Shown: positions 34,970-48,316, counted from the first letter of the stretch. The stretch: 64,000 nt of DNA from Diplolepis rosae (GCA_030998225.1 JAPYXD010000716.1:2790001-2854000); one strand, 5' to 3'. The notes: a model not told the origin generated them from the sequence alone. Translations and numbers: made by a program.

Positions 34970-35275
34970 CCTTTTTCCTTTTCAAAAGATTTTCTCCAGG
35001 TATATCAGACATTTTTTTTTTGTGCGAAGTTTTTTAACTCAAAATCTTTCGAAATATATTTTTTTCGTGAATACTTACCTTGCCCATGTACTTTTTCGGT
35101 AAAAATAGCTCGAAACTCCTGGAAGTACCATGGTTATTTCGCGCTTACGCACAGTATCGTTTTCTCAAATGCAAAGGTCTATTCTCCATGATGTATGCAT
35201 TAACTGTCGAGAACGTAGTCCCCATGCGTTAAAAAAGACACTAACACAATTATAAAAAAGACAGCCGCTCTTACA

Positions 35276-36121
35276 TTCAGCATTGCCAGACCGTACCATA
35301 ATCATGTAATCGTACCATAACTTTGACTCTTGTACCATGTACCATCCCTCGATCGTTTACCATACCTCTTAAATGTACGATAATTTAAAAACATTTTTCT
35401 ACTAGCGGGCCATAAAGTGGACTTTATTACCCCGTGCGGGGAAAACAAATCCACTTTCTGGCCCGCTAGTAGAAAAAAAATCGTGTGCAACACGGGAAAA
35501 ACATTTATTTTACTCGTATGGTTGTTACCCTCGCTTTGCTCGGGCATCAAACTTCACACTCGCAAAATAAATTTTTTTTCCCTAGTTGCACAATGTACTA
35601 TTCTATTTTTTATTTAACCGAAATGAAATGACGACAAAAGCAGAATAGCCATTATCCAATGACAATTGTTTTCTGCCCTATATGAAACATGTTTGACCAA
35701 TCAATCATTTTTTTTAAATGAAGGCTAAGTAGAGTTAATTTTCATGTGATTTACATGAAGACATTCCAAAGGTAATTACATATTATACTTGCTTTTTATA
35801 GGTTATAAGCTGTTTTATAAAAAAAAAATGTTCTTTAATAAGAGTTACTTTAAGTAAATGTTACAAAATACAAAGACTTGAAAAAGTAGAAACTGTGTTA
35901 AAAATTATTATTAAAATAGTTTTATTAAAACATAATATTATTATATTTATTAACAAAATGTTATTAACATTTTATTTATGAAAAATATTCAACTGAAGTA
36001 TTTGAAGATATATTAATTTGAATTTCGCGCCGTGCATGCGTCTTGTAAACATGTACCATAGTGTACCATAATTTTAACATGCCGATTCCATAATTTCACT
36101 CCGTGTGTCTGGCAACACTGC
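35276..36121. mobile_element. element with GTTGCCAGAC-type ends and an inner hairpin
   Basis: The left end GCATTGCCAGAC plus GTACCATAA matches inversely the right end TTATGG... and GTCTGGCAACACTGC, about 845 bp apart. GTACCAT is repeated near both ends. Inside, 35393-35480 forms a strong hairpin (TTTTCTACTAGCGGGCCA pairs with TGGCCCGCTAGTAGAAAA). The segment 35480-35600 (CTCGCTTTGCTCGGGCAT, then TCGCAAAATAAA) is related to 60598-60790 in inverse orientation. No protein is encoded. Confidence 0.5.
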
Positions 36122-36179
36122 TTACATTCCCGTTCCCGTCATTATTGTCCTCAGCCTCAGGCCCATAGGTTTGTCTATT

Positions 36180-36322
36180 CTCCATTTTATGTCTATGATA
36201 GTGACTCTGCCGTCGGTCAGCGTGGAGCCGTGGATCAGCGTACCTGAGAGGCACTGGGAGGTAGAAGTTGGTAGGAGTTGCAAATGGTGGACGGGCTGTC
36301 ATCATCGTGTCATTAACATCAG
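36180..36322 (+). other. possible 5' untranslated exon of the OGDH gene
   Basis: A GC-richer patch ends in a strong donor CATCAG|GTAAGG at 36322/36323. The OGDH coding start at 38818 sits six bases after an acceptor (TTTTACAG|GTTAAAATG), so an upstream non-coding exon must exist, and this is the best visible candidate. Unproven. Confidence 0.3.
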
Positions 36323-38811
36323 GTAAGGGACTTTTACAAAATTTCCCGGCTTTTCTATTTTTTGAAAATATCAAAATTGTTTCCAAGAAGTGTGAAGATA
36401 CACCGTTCTAATCTCTATCGGTTTCCTGTGATTCCAACTTCATCCGGTCATTTTTTAAGTTACGTAAATTTATTACACAAGGTAAGTAATAAATATAGCA
36501 ACATTGATGAATAATCTCGTTTCTTTTATAAATCCACAAAACCTGGTAAATTATAAATCTCAACTAAAAGACTTTGATTCTCAACCTTCTTTTAAGTTCG
36601 ATTATGTATGTATGATGATGATTATGATTATGTACGAAAAATAACCTAATTTTTTAAGTATTGCATATACCCCATATACCTATATATAAAGAACAGATTG
36701 TGTAATGCGCCAGAAAGATATTTTTGATATAGAGTGTTTCGCTGCTGCTCGAATTTTCGGTTGAAGTAAACATATGGATATAGAATAATGCAATCGCAAA
36801 ATAGAATGTGTGCAGTATGAACTAGTGACATTTGTAACGGGTGTCACGTTTTTCAAAGGGGCATCACATGTCTCTGACATGCCTTGTTCTTAAAACCTTA
36901 TTATATATTAAAAGAATTTTTTTCCAATTCTTAACTGCTTCATGAACTTTCGACATTTCCGATACCAGAATTTTTGTTTTATTCTAGTCTAGATAACACG
37001 AAAAATTCATTCTATTCGAAACTATTCTTGCTTTTGGCCTTGTACTTCTAACTTTTCTGGAACAAGATCTGTGACCTTATTTTCTAAATTTTATTTACAT
37101 TTCTGATTGAATGGCAGCCTCATAACCAAACAAATAAAGAAAGTTACCAAACTTTGGTAGTTATTCAGTTTTATTTGAATAATTTTTAAATTCCGTACCT
37201 TCATTTTTTTTTATTTTTATCAAACAATGTTATTTATACACAAAATTACTGTTATGATATTAATTATTCTATGCCTACTTTTTTTTTAATTTTTTAAAAT
37301 ATATTTATGATGTAAGGTTTTATTATTAAGATTAGAATATCGTGCTCTTGACCTAGTTCTTGAAATAGGAGTTTCTATCTACGCATTTTTTGATTCGTTA
37401 TGTCAAGATAATTGATTTATGGTAGAAAATTAGCAAATTAAAGATTTAATATCCAGGCGTTTGATATGTTGTGACTGCCCAGTACTCTTATCGTCTTTTA
37501 AATGATCTTTGATAACACTGCAAATGTTTAACGCTCAAAGTTTTTCTATTTTATCATTCCTCAGATAAATTTCTTACTCAAAGTTGTACAAAGTTAATTG
37601 AACTGAATTAATACATTACCTTTAAAGATTCACAAAGTTTTATAGTTTTGAGTTCGTTTAATCCATATACATAAAAACATTTGAATGTGAAAGGAAATAG
37701 TGCCCGGTTTTTCGTAAATATTAGTTTTTAATTTTCATTTAGTAGCTAAAAAACCAAACATTGTACTCTTTTAGTTAGATTTCAGAGAATTTAAATTAGG
37801 TTATAGAGTAGACGTACCGGTGATCCGCGAGAATTTTTTGCTGGTCCGCGAAGTATTCCACTCGAGTCATGCCACTGAAACTTATACTTTTATGACATCA
37901 TATTTAATAAATAAAATACTGTCTACATTAATTTTGACTTCTATCATAGTCATCGGTCGCTCCGCGAAATGTATCTCCTATTTTTACTGGGCTACAGGTG
38001 TTAAAATGTTAAAGAACGCTAGGATAAAACATTGTACTAGAAATTCAATGCTTTTTAGACTGAGATATGATCTTCGCGAGAAAATTGCTTTGTAGACAAT
38101 TAGTGCGCCAAAAAGACAAATTTCCAGGGTTTGATATCGAAACGCGCAAAGATAACATAGTAATGTCACATGTCTGCGAGAGATAAGCTTCCAGGGTGGT
38201 CTATTGTATTGAGTAAATACTCTTTATAAACAACTGTTTTAATAATCTTATCTTCTTCCTCAATATTGAATAAATGCAATTTTCTGTTTTTTATTCAATC
38301 ACAAATCTAACAGAAATATACAAAATTAAATTAAAACTATTCAAAACATATATTATTCATGATATTACGTAAGACTTAATTTATTCGAATTTTCAAAATA
38401 ATAATAATAATAATAAATTTTCATGGAAATTTCGTTTATATAATACTGTTTGTGAAAAAATAAAAATTAACATTTTAAAGTAAAAATATTTCTTTAACGT
38501 CTTTAGCTGAGTATGAATCACTTACAAGTGTTAATTATCTTCATCAAAGTAAAAGTCCAAGCAAAAGTGATTCACGCTTAACCAAGCCAGAATAAAGTGG
38601 TCTGAAGTTTTAATAAATTTATTTGAATTTAATTCAATTTAAACTTAAAAGGTAAAATTGATAAAATAAACTGATTTGATATTGGATACAAATAAATATT
38701 TCGCAAGATTGTCGACGTGAATACGAATGGCTGTGTTCATAAATAGATCCAAAATATTACATGTAAAGAAACTTTTTTTTTCTTTTTCAATATTTTTTTT
38801 TTATTTTACAG
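36323..38811. other. probable intron 1 of OGDH or intergenic DNA
   Basis: No coding exon or clear transposon end was found. It is AT-rich with short homopolymers and an (AAT)n run near 38399-38416. Confidence 0.35.
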
Positions 38812-38817
38812 GTTAAA

Positions 38818-41800
38818 ATGTATAAGGCTAGGACAGTATATAATGCTCTGACTCCTCTAGCCCCACGAGTTTGTGGGGCTGAAAGGTTTACATCATGGCT
38901 GGTGCGCAGTCACTCTTCGATCAGGACGAATCAAGCAATTATCCCTGAATCAGGGCGCCGATATAACAGCCGAGTTGCCACTGAACCCTTCCTAAATGGC
39001 AGCACTAGCTCCTACGTGGAAGAAATGTATAACGCCTGGCTTCAAGATCCCAGCAGCGTTCACGTGGTTAGTTTCTAAATTTAACTCAAAAAGAATTACT
39101 GGTTTTCCGCTCAAAATAATTTTTATTTTTAAATTAATTTACAATACTGAAAAACAATACTTTAATTTAAAAATATCTAGTCAAATTAAGTTTTCAAAAA
39201 CTTCATACAACAAAGAAATGCATTTCTTTGGACTTATAATTGTTTCTTTTTTAAATTTTCTATTACAAATTAAAATGTCAGATTAAATATTCTGAAATCT
39301 CCGTTTGTTTCTCGCATAGTCATGGGATTCTTTCTTCCGCAACAGTACAGCTGGTGCAGCTCCAGGACTTGCTTATCAAGCTCCACCATCGCTTGCTCCA
39401 AGTTACAACCAAATTCCTCTTGGATCTTTATTACCTCTTGGTGGTGGATCACAAATCGGCCAAGTGCCCATCAATGAAAAAATCATTGACGATCACCTGG
39501 CTGTACAAGCCATCATTCGATCTTACCAGGTAAACCAAATTTAAATATTAAAATTCTAGCGATATGAGTAATAAATCTGGAATGCCGGGTATGGTTATAA
39601 ACTGAGGTCGCTCGATCTATGCTAATTCATTATTAATTCGAAATCTGCAACCTTAATTTTAAAGTCAGACAGTAGCAGTGTAAAACATTGATTAGCAATG
39701 TAGATCGAATATAATTAAAATGTTGAACTTTCCGTCTAGCCAGAAGAGTTTAAGAATTCCACTCAGCACCTCCCAGACGCTATTGGTTTTACATTTTGCA
39801 CTTCTTTTGAACTTTTCATTATTTCGTATGAATTGAGGTCTCAGATAAAGAGAGGAAATTCTGAATCGATGCGTTTATTCTGGTTCATAGAACTCATCAA
39901 AATCATTACATTAGCATGTGTTCTATGATATATTTATTATGTGTTCATGTGTCTTTAGTTCGGGATCCAGTTGCCTTGCATGAAATAAAATAAAAATAAA
40001 AATATACTTAGCATCGTACAAGCTCTTCAGACTAGATTTTACTTCTAATATGAATTCATGTTTTCGAATTCAATATCTTAAAATGTTCAATATGCTCTCC
40101 TAGGTATTTGGAATAATAAGCTTCAGTTTATCAAAATAATACTAGAAACAATTTCTGCCTATTTAGCTTCTCATGCAAACGATATTAAATCATCGTTGCA
40201 TCTTCTACCTTAAGCATGACCTTGAATCTATTTTTGAATATCCTCTTTCATTAAGTTTATATGAAACCTAATTTCACTTAACACAGTACTTAGAATTATT
40301 CAATTTTTTATTTTCCTAATTCTTATTTAACTCTAACTTTAATAATTTTTTGAAATGAAAAGGTATTTTAATCGAAGAAAAGGGGCAGCAGTTTTTTAGA
40401 AAAGTCGAAAGTTTTGATAAAATCGTGGATTTTATTTATGATTGTGTTTTAGTTTAGAGCAGTTAAGTGTATAGAAAGAATATGTATTTATTTACTTATT
40501 TATTTGTGGGGTTCGGCGGGAATTGTTAATTCGAATTTAGGCTCGAGGCCACTTAGTTGCCGATCTGGATCCACTGGGTATTATGCAATCTGAAATGATA
40601 CATAAACATTATGCAGCTCGCAGGGGGTCGCCGGAACAAGTTCTGCGACAATATATGCTTGGTAAGGCTTTGATAGTGATCATTTTCTTCGTAATTCCCC
40701 CCCTCCCTTTAATGTATTGAGAAGTTAATGTCATAAATCGGCTTTTCAAATAACAATCACCAATCACTGATACTGAAAATGTTAACGAAAAGAGTGATAG
40801 GCAATTAGAAAGGCTTAGGTACCTCCTCTAAATTTTCTGCATAGGTTCAAAATTTCAGGTAAAAAGGAAAATGCATGTTGTTTTTCATGTTGGGTTGCAT
40901 GTTTGTGTTCCTGCTTTATTTCTTATTTTTCTCTTCACCTCATAAAATGCATGACATTTCAAAACTAATTTCAATAATGTCGTTTCACTGTTTTCGTTTC
41001 GTTTATATTTTTTTATATCGGGAGGTGTTAGGTGGCAAATTAATTGTGTCGTTTCCTTTTTCTGCCACTTCTACCTACCTTAATTTATTCTACTTTGTCT
41101 GATAATAATTTTACAAACGTGTTTCCATCAGTTTTGTTTAACCCTAGAAACAATTTTCAGTTCGTTTTATTTTTAAAATAATTTTTTTAGTAACTCTCAA
41201 CTGCAGTCAAAGTTTAAATAACAATTAAAAAATAATTTTTTTAGTTTCTTAAAAACAAAACTGATAGAAAACCAACTTTTTGATGTGATTTAATTTTTAA
41301 TCAAAATTTTTAATAAATGAGAAATTTGTCCGTATGAATGTGGGATTGAATTGACAGATTCGTGGCCACCATATCGCTAAATTGGACCCACTTGGCATCA
41401 ACAGTGCTGATCTTGATGATAGGCATCCCCAAGAGTTGCTCTATAATTATTACTCATTCGGTAAGCTTACAAGACTGCGATTTCGTCTTATTGAAGGAAG
41501 TGGTACAGTTTTTACTATTTATGATTTTAAATCATGAAAAACCGACCAGTCTTCTAGTTTGTATATCTTAAATTCTTTAAAACTTGGATTAATTTTATTT
41601 TCGAGAACTTTCTTAACCAGATTGTATTCAAATTTTTCGAAAGTGGCCTGATCGGTTTTCAAAGACATTTTACTTAACAGATAATTATTTATTTTATTTT
41701 ATTTTCAGTTTCCATTTAAATTTATTTTCATTTTACACTCATTATCTTATGAGATCGTTAGACTCCACCTTTAGTTGCAAATTGCAAAGTGTAACAACTT

Positions 41801-41864
41801 AACAGCTTAGCTTTAATCCTTTCTCCTGCTGAAAGAAGAAAAAAAGTCTAAATCCTAAATCTTG

Positions 41865-41904
<40 letters not shown>

Positions 41905-44900
41905 GAAAAAGGAGGATTTTGCGATTTTTAAGTGTTTCTCGAGAGTATCGAAGCGACTGAATTTCGCAGGTCGTAAACAGCAAAATGGAAGAATTAAAAA
42001 TCATAGTTTTGAGTCGAAGCATTAATGTCCACAGGAAAGAGTCCTCGAACCACTTACGCTCAAGATCTTCGAAATCGAGTAGCTGCTCTTATGAAAAGTA
42101 TGTAAAAGTTATTACGACCTAAATTGGGCGATGGTCCTTGTTGCAAGTATATTCCGACAATGGCTCGTTACAGGATAATCTAATTCTGATTGCATAGGCT
42201 GATGAAAATATTATGGTGTTTGGGTTTACGAGTAGGCAAGAGTAATATTTCTAAGAAACAATTTTTATCCAATTCCTTTTAGAAAAACTTTCAAAAATGT
42301 CGCTTTTTGAAAAGAAGAGTCTCTAAACTAATGCTTTTACTAATCAAATTAATTTTTGTTACTTTTTAGTTCTAACGTTTTATTTTCTTTAAGTGTCCTA
42401 ACGTACGTTAGTTTTGATTGTTTATTGTTTTTCTACTTGCTTAATGATTGATATCAAAATGTAGACATTTTCCTTTTTTTGTCAACTGGAAACTTTTCTC
42501 TTAAATAATAGATGAATTATAAAACTTTTTTAATCCTGTAGTTTACCTTGTTGTTTATTCAACTTTTGCATTTCCTTAATGATTACCCATACAGTAATTT
42601 TTGTCTTTTTTTATTTAAAAAAAAAAAAAACAAGGATTACATGATTGTAAACTGTCACAAAATTTCCAGGTTCGAGTGTTGAAAAGTTACAAATTTAGGC
42701 ACTGCGTTTTTTCTGTAGTGCTAAATTTTTCAAATAAACTTTTTCAGAATTAAAAATTCTCTTTAAAGAACTATTATCAGAAACTTGAAATTCAACGTTA
42801 TCTTGAGTTAATTTTTCCATATTTTACACATTTTCAGTATCAGTTTTGGCAACAAGAAATATACGTTTCAAAGCAGAAATCTTTGTAAAAATAGTAGTGT
42901 TTGTCCTTTGTTTAATTGTCCACTTATCTACATCCTTATAAAAGTTTGATGAATTAAAAATAATAATAATGTATTAAATTTCGTAAATTTATTAGAGGAG
43001 GCAGACATGGACAGAGTATTCAAATTGCCGTCCACCACCTTCATCGGTGGTAAAGAAAAATCTCTTCCTTTACGTGAAATCTTAAAAAGATTAGAGGCAA
43101 CATATTGCGGACATATTGGAGTCGAATTTATGTTTATCAACTCCCTTGAGCAATGTAATTGGATTCGACAAAAAATGGAAACTCCAGGAATTATGGAAAT
43201 TACTAATGATGAGAAACGACTTATTTTGGCGAGATTGACTCGAGCCACTGGGTACTTTCCTTTTTCCTTTAATTTAAATTTTGAAAAAATGATGAATTAC
43301 TCATTTTTTCAATATTTTTTATGTTCAGGTTTGAAGCCTTCTTAGCTAAAAAATGGACTTCAGAAAAGAGATTTGGATTGGAAGGTTGCGAAATTTTGAT
43401 CCCGGCAATGAAGCAAGTTATTGACAAATCAACAGAACTTGGTGTTGAGTCCATAGTCATGGGAATGCCACACAGAGGTCGACTTAACGTCCTAGCCAAC
43501 GTTTGCAGGAAACCTCTCAGCCACATATTCACGCAGTTTGCTGCTCTTGAAGCCGCCGATGATGTATATAAAACAATAAATTCGTTAGAAATAATGAAAA
43601 TATAAAATAGAAATAAAAAAGATGATTATTATTGATTTTAGGGTTCGGGAGATGTGAAGTACCATCTTGGAACTTATATCGAGCGTCTAAACAGAGTGAC
43701 GAACAAAAATATTCGCCTAGCAGTTGTTGCAAATCCATCTCACCTCGAGGCTGTTGATCCAGTTGTTCAGGGAAAAACAAGAGCTGAGCAGTTCTACAGA
43801 GGAGATGGAGAAGGCAAAAAGGTAAAATAAAAATATATAAGATAAACATTTTCACAGGTCAGTTAAATTATAGTTTACATTTTTTTCAATGATAGGTTAT
43901 GTCAATTCTTTTACACGGTGACGCAGCGTTCTGCGGCCAAGGAGTCGTATTTGAAACAATGCACTTGTCTGATTTACCTGATTATACCACTCACGGAACG
44001 ATCCACATCGTTGCAAATAACCAAATCGGTTTCACAACTGACCCAAGGCATTCACGCTCGTCCCCGTACTGTACAGGTGATACTATATTTAATTATCCAG
44101 CTTTTAAGTTAAAACAAAATTAATTTGAAAATAATTCTAAAACTGTAAAGTTTAATCTTAATGTTAAAAATTTTTCCAAATTTTCTATTCTCAGACGTTG
44201 CAAGAGTTGTGAACGCTCCAATCTTCCACGTGAACTCTGATGATCCAGAAGCGGTGATGCACGTTTGCAAAATGGCAGCAGAATGGAGAGCGACTTTCCA
44301 CAAAGACGTCGTTATTGATATCGTGTCTTACAGACGAAACGGTCACAACGAGGCTGATGAACCCATGTTTACTCAACCACTTATGTACCGAAAAATTAAA
44401 AATACCCCAAGAGTTCTCGATAAATATTCTGGTCAACTAGTAAAGGAAGGAGTTGTCACTACAGAAGAAGTCAAGGTCCGTAGAGATTTTAAAATGTTAA
44501 TATTTACTATTCTAAGTTTAAAATATTGATTGTAATTGAATGATTTGCTTGTAGGACGTTAAGGACAAGTATGAGAAGATCTGCGAGGAAGCTTATGCAA
44601 ACGCAAAACAAGAGACCCACATAAAATACAAGGACTGGCTCGACTCACCTTGGTCAGGTTTCTTTGAGGGAAAAGACCCTCTGAAAGTTTCGCCAACCGG
44701 AGTCAAGGAAGATACTCTGGTGCACATCGGAAAGAAATTTTCCTCACCTCCTCCAAACGCGGCTGAATTTGTCATTCACAAAGGTATCGAACGTATTTTG
44801 AAAGCTCGAATGGAGATGGTTGAATCTAGAACTATTGACTGGGCTTTGGGAGAAGCCATGGCGTTCGGTTCACTCCTCAAGGAAGGAATCCACGTCAGAT

Positions 44901-47631
44901 TGTCTGGTCAGGATGTCGAGCGAGGTACTTTCTCTCATAGACATCATGTTTTGCATCATCAAACTGTTGACAAGGCGACTTACAGACCTCTTTGCTATCT
45001 TTACCCTGATCAGGCTCCTTATACTGTTTGTAATAGTTCTCTATCTGAATACGGAGTCCTTGGTAAGTTGAAATTATTGGTTCATAAATTACAATTAATT
45101 TTATTTATCGTGAATTTTACATTGTTGATTGCTTTAAATTCTTTTTTAGGATTCGAATTAGGATACTCAATGACGAACCCAAACGCTCTCGTTCTTTGGG
45201 AAGCTCAATTTGGAGATTTCAACAATACCGCACAGTGCATCATCGATCAATTTATTAGCAGTGGACAAGCGAAATGGGTTCGTCAATCTGGCATTGTCAT
45301 GCTCCAGCCTCATGGTCTTGAAGGACAGGTGGGTTATATTCCATTTGACTTGAATATACAAATTTAAGTGTACTTTATTGAGATTATAAATGAATTATGA
45401 TATTATTTCTCAGGGCCCTGAGCATTCTAGTGCTCGATTGGAACGTTTCCTGCAGATGTCGTCCGACGACCCTGACTACTTCCCACCAGAAAGCGAGGAA
45501 TTCGCAGTACGTCAACTCCACGACATCAACTGGATTGTAGCAAACTGCAGTACGCCCGCTAATTTGTTCCATATCCTTCGTCGCCAGATTGCACTTCCCT
45601 TCCGAAAACCTTTAATTATCATGACTCCAAAATCTCTTCTAAGACATCCAGAGGCGAGATCCAGCTTTGATTTGATGACAGAAAATACTCAATTCTTGAG
45701 AATTATTCCTGAGGAAGGAGTCGCTGCAGAGAATCCTAATACAGTCAAGAGGCTTATCTTCTGTTCAGGAAAGGTTTATTACGATTTGAAAAAATCGAGG
45801 AAAGAGAGAGGATTGGAAGATAAAGTTGCAATCACGAGGGTAGAACAGGTCATTATTGCTTCTCTACTTTAGATGATAAGAAAGGTAATTTTAAGAATAT
45901 TTCTATTAACATTCAATATTATTGCAGATTTCTCCGTTCCCATATGATCTTGTAAAGAAAGAGGCTGCAAAGTACACGAATGCAGAACTCATCTGGTGCC
46001 AAGAAGAACATAAAAACCAAGGGGCTTGGAACTACGTCCAACCCAGATTCAACACGGCCCTTAATGGAACGCGGTCGGCTTCGTAAGTTTCAATATATTT
46101 TATTTTTCAATTTTATAGCTTAGTGTAAGCTCAAGATTTTCAATTATCAGGTGTCTTCTTTGAAATTTGGGCCTTCCTAAATTCTACAAATTTTCAAATA
46201 TTTTCCATTTCGATTAACATTTTAATAGTAAAATCACAACTTTTATCAGGTAGGTAAATAAAGAATTTCTTTAATCTTTTTCCAATTATTTTTCTTAATA
46301 TACTATAGTTTATACATTTTTTTTACTAATTATTGTATTGTTTCAATTTGTCTTTTTCTTTAAAAAAGAGTCAATGACCTCTTTTCTGACTCAGCTTTGT
46401 CGAAATTTAATTTAAAAAATTTCAGTCTCCAATTTTTATTCTACATTTCATTTTTAATGATTCTATTTTTTTCAATTGAACCTCCATAAATCGAAAGGGT
46501 ATATGCACAATGCATTATAAATGACGCGTATTCTCTCATGAATGCCGGAGGTTCAATTATGAAAATTAGTTTTGAAAGTTAAACATGTGCATTGTAGTTT
46601 TTATTACTATCTGATATCAGAAATATATATCGAAATGGTAAGCTTTCTAATGACAGATGGTGAATCAATTGGACAAAAAAAAATATTGAATTGAATTTTC
46701 TGTAACGGAAATTAATATTTTTATGCAACGTAAGCACGTTTTTCGTCTGATTACGAGACTGTTTGCTAACATTAGCAAATCGGGTAATATTTGGGGCGGG
46801 AATTTTTACCGTTCTTGGACGGTAAAACTGACTTTACCAGCGCTTGTGCATGCGCAGTTCATGAGTTTTACCGTCCAAATACGGTAAAAATTCCCGCCCC
46901 AAATATTACCCGATTTGCTCATGTTACACCAAACACTTCCGGAATGACGCGAAAAAGGTCCTTCCCTTGCATAAAGTATCGTATACAACTTAGAGCCAAG
47001 CACGTACTCGGTAGAACTTGGCTCCGCGTTACATAATGTACTATTATCAAAGATGAAAGTCATTGTCTTCTTTAATTTTACTGTGTATATGGCCCACTTT
47101 TTTTACTTTGAGTTTCAGCAATAATTTAAATGTAAATTTACTCAAACCGCTTCTTGTTTCTAATTTTCACAACTAAAAGCTTATAAATCACTAAATATCA
47201 AATTTTTTATTGAATTAAAAGAATAAAAGGTTTTTGCGAGGTAAAAAATTTGGGCCATGTTGCAGTAATGGAGGCGATGCAAAAAGTAGTGGCGGATGGT
47301 TTGGTAGCTGGTTTTCATCCTCGAAACCAGAGGAAGCTAAACCTGTTTCCGAACCACACACCGAAGAATCGACAAAGCCAGTTCAGAGATTAACGAGGTA
47401 AATAGTAAAAATATTTGATGAGAGTGTATTAAAAAAGCTATATTTCACTCAGGAACCATTCGCAACTATTTATTAGATTCCATAGACAGGATATTTTATT
47501 GGAAGTTTTATTGAGAAACTATTTTATGCAGGTACGTTGGACGCCCGACAGCAGCGTCACCAGCAACAGGAAGTAAAGCTCAACACCTCAAAGAACTGAA
47601 ACAACTGCTGGACGATTCCTTCGATGTATAA
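38818..47631 (+). CDS. Ogdh: 2-oxoglutarate dehydrogenase E1 (OGDH)
   Basis: Thiamine-diphosphate-dependent E1 component of the mitochondrial 2-oxoglutarate dehydrogenase complex, which decarboxylates 2-oxoglutarate in the TCA cycle and passes the succinyl group to E2. Exons: 38818-39066, 39320-39529, 41358-41460 (or 40541-40661), 42996-43251, 43329-43563, 43642-43821, 43896-44076, 44195-44475, 44555-45062, 45150-45328, 45414-45848, 45928-46082, 47266-47397, 47532-47631. The sum is 3204 nt (1067 residues), close to the family length. An Arg/Ser-rich mitochondrial leader is followed by [18 protein letters not shown]. Core motifs include [59 protein letters not shown] (cofactor region), [36 protein letters not shown], ECxxEHKNQG-like [14 protein letters not shown] and [20 protein letters not shown]. 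All exon phases join without a stop. Confidence 0.97.
40541..40661 (+). other. Ogdh: OGDH alternative exon 3a
   Basis: Encodes [20 protein letters not shown] and onwards for 40 codons, with acceptor AATTTAG and donor CTTG|GTAAGG. It has the same start phase (0) and end phase (1) as exon 3b and is homologous over RGH..A.LDPLGI. The acidic loop of 3b is replaced by [16 protein letters not shown]. Confidence 0.85.
41358..41460 (+). other. Ogdh: OGDH alternative exon 3b
   Basis: Encodes [20 protein letters not shown] then [14 protein letters not shown] (34 codons), with acceptor TTGACAG and donor TTCG|GTAAGC. The ADLDD segment corresponds to the acidic site linked to calcium sensitivity in vertebrate OGDH. 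Interchangeable with exon 3a by phase and homology. Confidence 0.85.
41866..41900. repeat. poly(T) tract in OGDH intron
   Basis: More than 30 consecutive T between exon 3b and the 42035 cassette. A retroposed-element tail read backwards, or simple slippage. Confidence 0.6.
42035..42097 (+). other. Ogdh: OGDH possible 63-nt cassette exon
   Basis: Between acceptor GTCCACAG and donor AAAA|GTATGT is a 63-nt open segment reading [20 protein letters not shown]. It starts and ends in phase 1, so it can be included after exon 3a or 3b and before the exon at 42996 without changing frame. I do not recall it from the canonical enzyme. Confidence 0.55.
46774..46919. mobile_element. near-perfect hairpin MITE in OGDH intron 12
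   Basis: AGCAAATCGGGTAATATTTG, GGGCGGGAATTTTTACCGT and the following TTGGACGGTAAAACT are matched inversely up to AATATTACCCGATTTGCT. Arms are about 55 bp with a spacer of about 35 bp. Non-coding. Confidence 0.65.
47266..47397 (+). other. Ogdh: OGDH skippable exon 13
   Basis: A 132-nt exon encoding a Gly/Ser/Trp-rich then Glu/Pro-rich insert ([20 protein letters not shown]). Phase 2 at both ends, so it can be skipped, joining ..RSAS to [13 protein letters not shown]. The flanking exons are the conserved C-terminal region; this insert is not in the vertebrate core sequence. Confidence 0.65.
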
Positions 47632-48316
47632 TCATACGTAGAAAAGTAGTGTACTTTATTTATTCTTCGTATTATAATTGTTATAAGGATCGTCCTGCCC
47701 TTCAAATATTATGAGAGACTATCCTTGTTTAAATATTTCGTTATAGTACCTTGACATTAGCACCCGGAATAAGGATATTTAATTTAAATCAACGAAAAGT
47801 ACACCTTGCGATATTTCTATTTATAATTAAACAGTTCAATATTTTAAATTTCTGGAATTAGTGATGTGTCCTTTCATTTCAACGCAAAAAAATATTAAAT
47901 TATTAATCATCAAATATTGAATTTTTCACATTAAAATCTTTTAAATGTTACGTTTAATCATTGCTAACCTAAAAAACGAATCTACATTTCGATAAAGAAC
48001 CCAAGAAAAAATATGATTGTAATTTACTCTGTTAATATGTCTATAAATCGATAACGTGACGTGTAATAACTACGAAAGTATTATTTTTAACTTAAATACG
48101 TTTCTGCGATCGAGACACAGTAGTGCGTGTCTTAAAAAATTTAGATCAGATCACCAATCACTTTAACTTTTTATATTTGCTGTGTTTGTATAAAAATTTA
48201 AATGATTGGTTTATAGTTAATAAGAAAAGAAAAAACGGTGACTGACCTTGCTTATCTCTTAATAATACGAAGTTGAATTGCTGTTTTACTTTGGACACGG
48301 CAGAGTCTGCTAAAAC
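47632..48316. other. OGDH 3' untranslated region and intergenic DNA
   Basis: No exact AATAAA directly after the stop; ATTAAA at about 47828-47833 is a candidate poly(A) signal. Nothing else coding is supported up to the hAT MITE. Confidence 0.35.

Noticed and set aside
36096..36386. 96-codon minus-strand frame
   Set aside because: Low-complexity composition opposite a GC-rich patch better read as a possible leader exon. No domain or splice partner.
42907..43248. 106-codon minus-strand frame
   Set aside because: Antisense shadow of the OGDH exon at 42996-43251.
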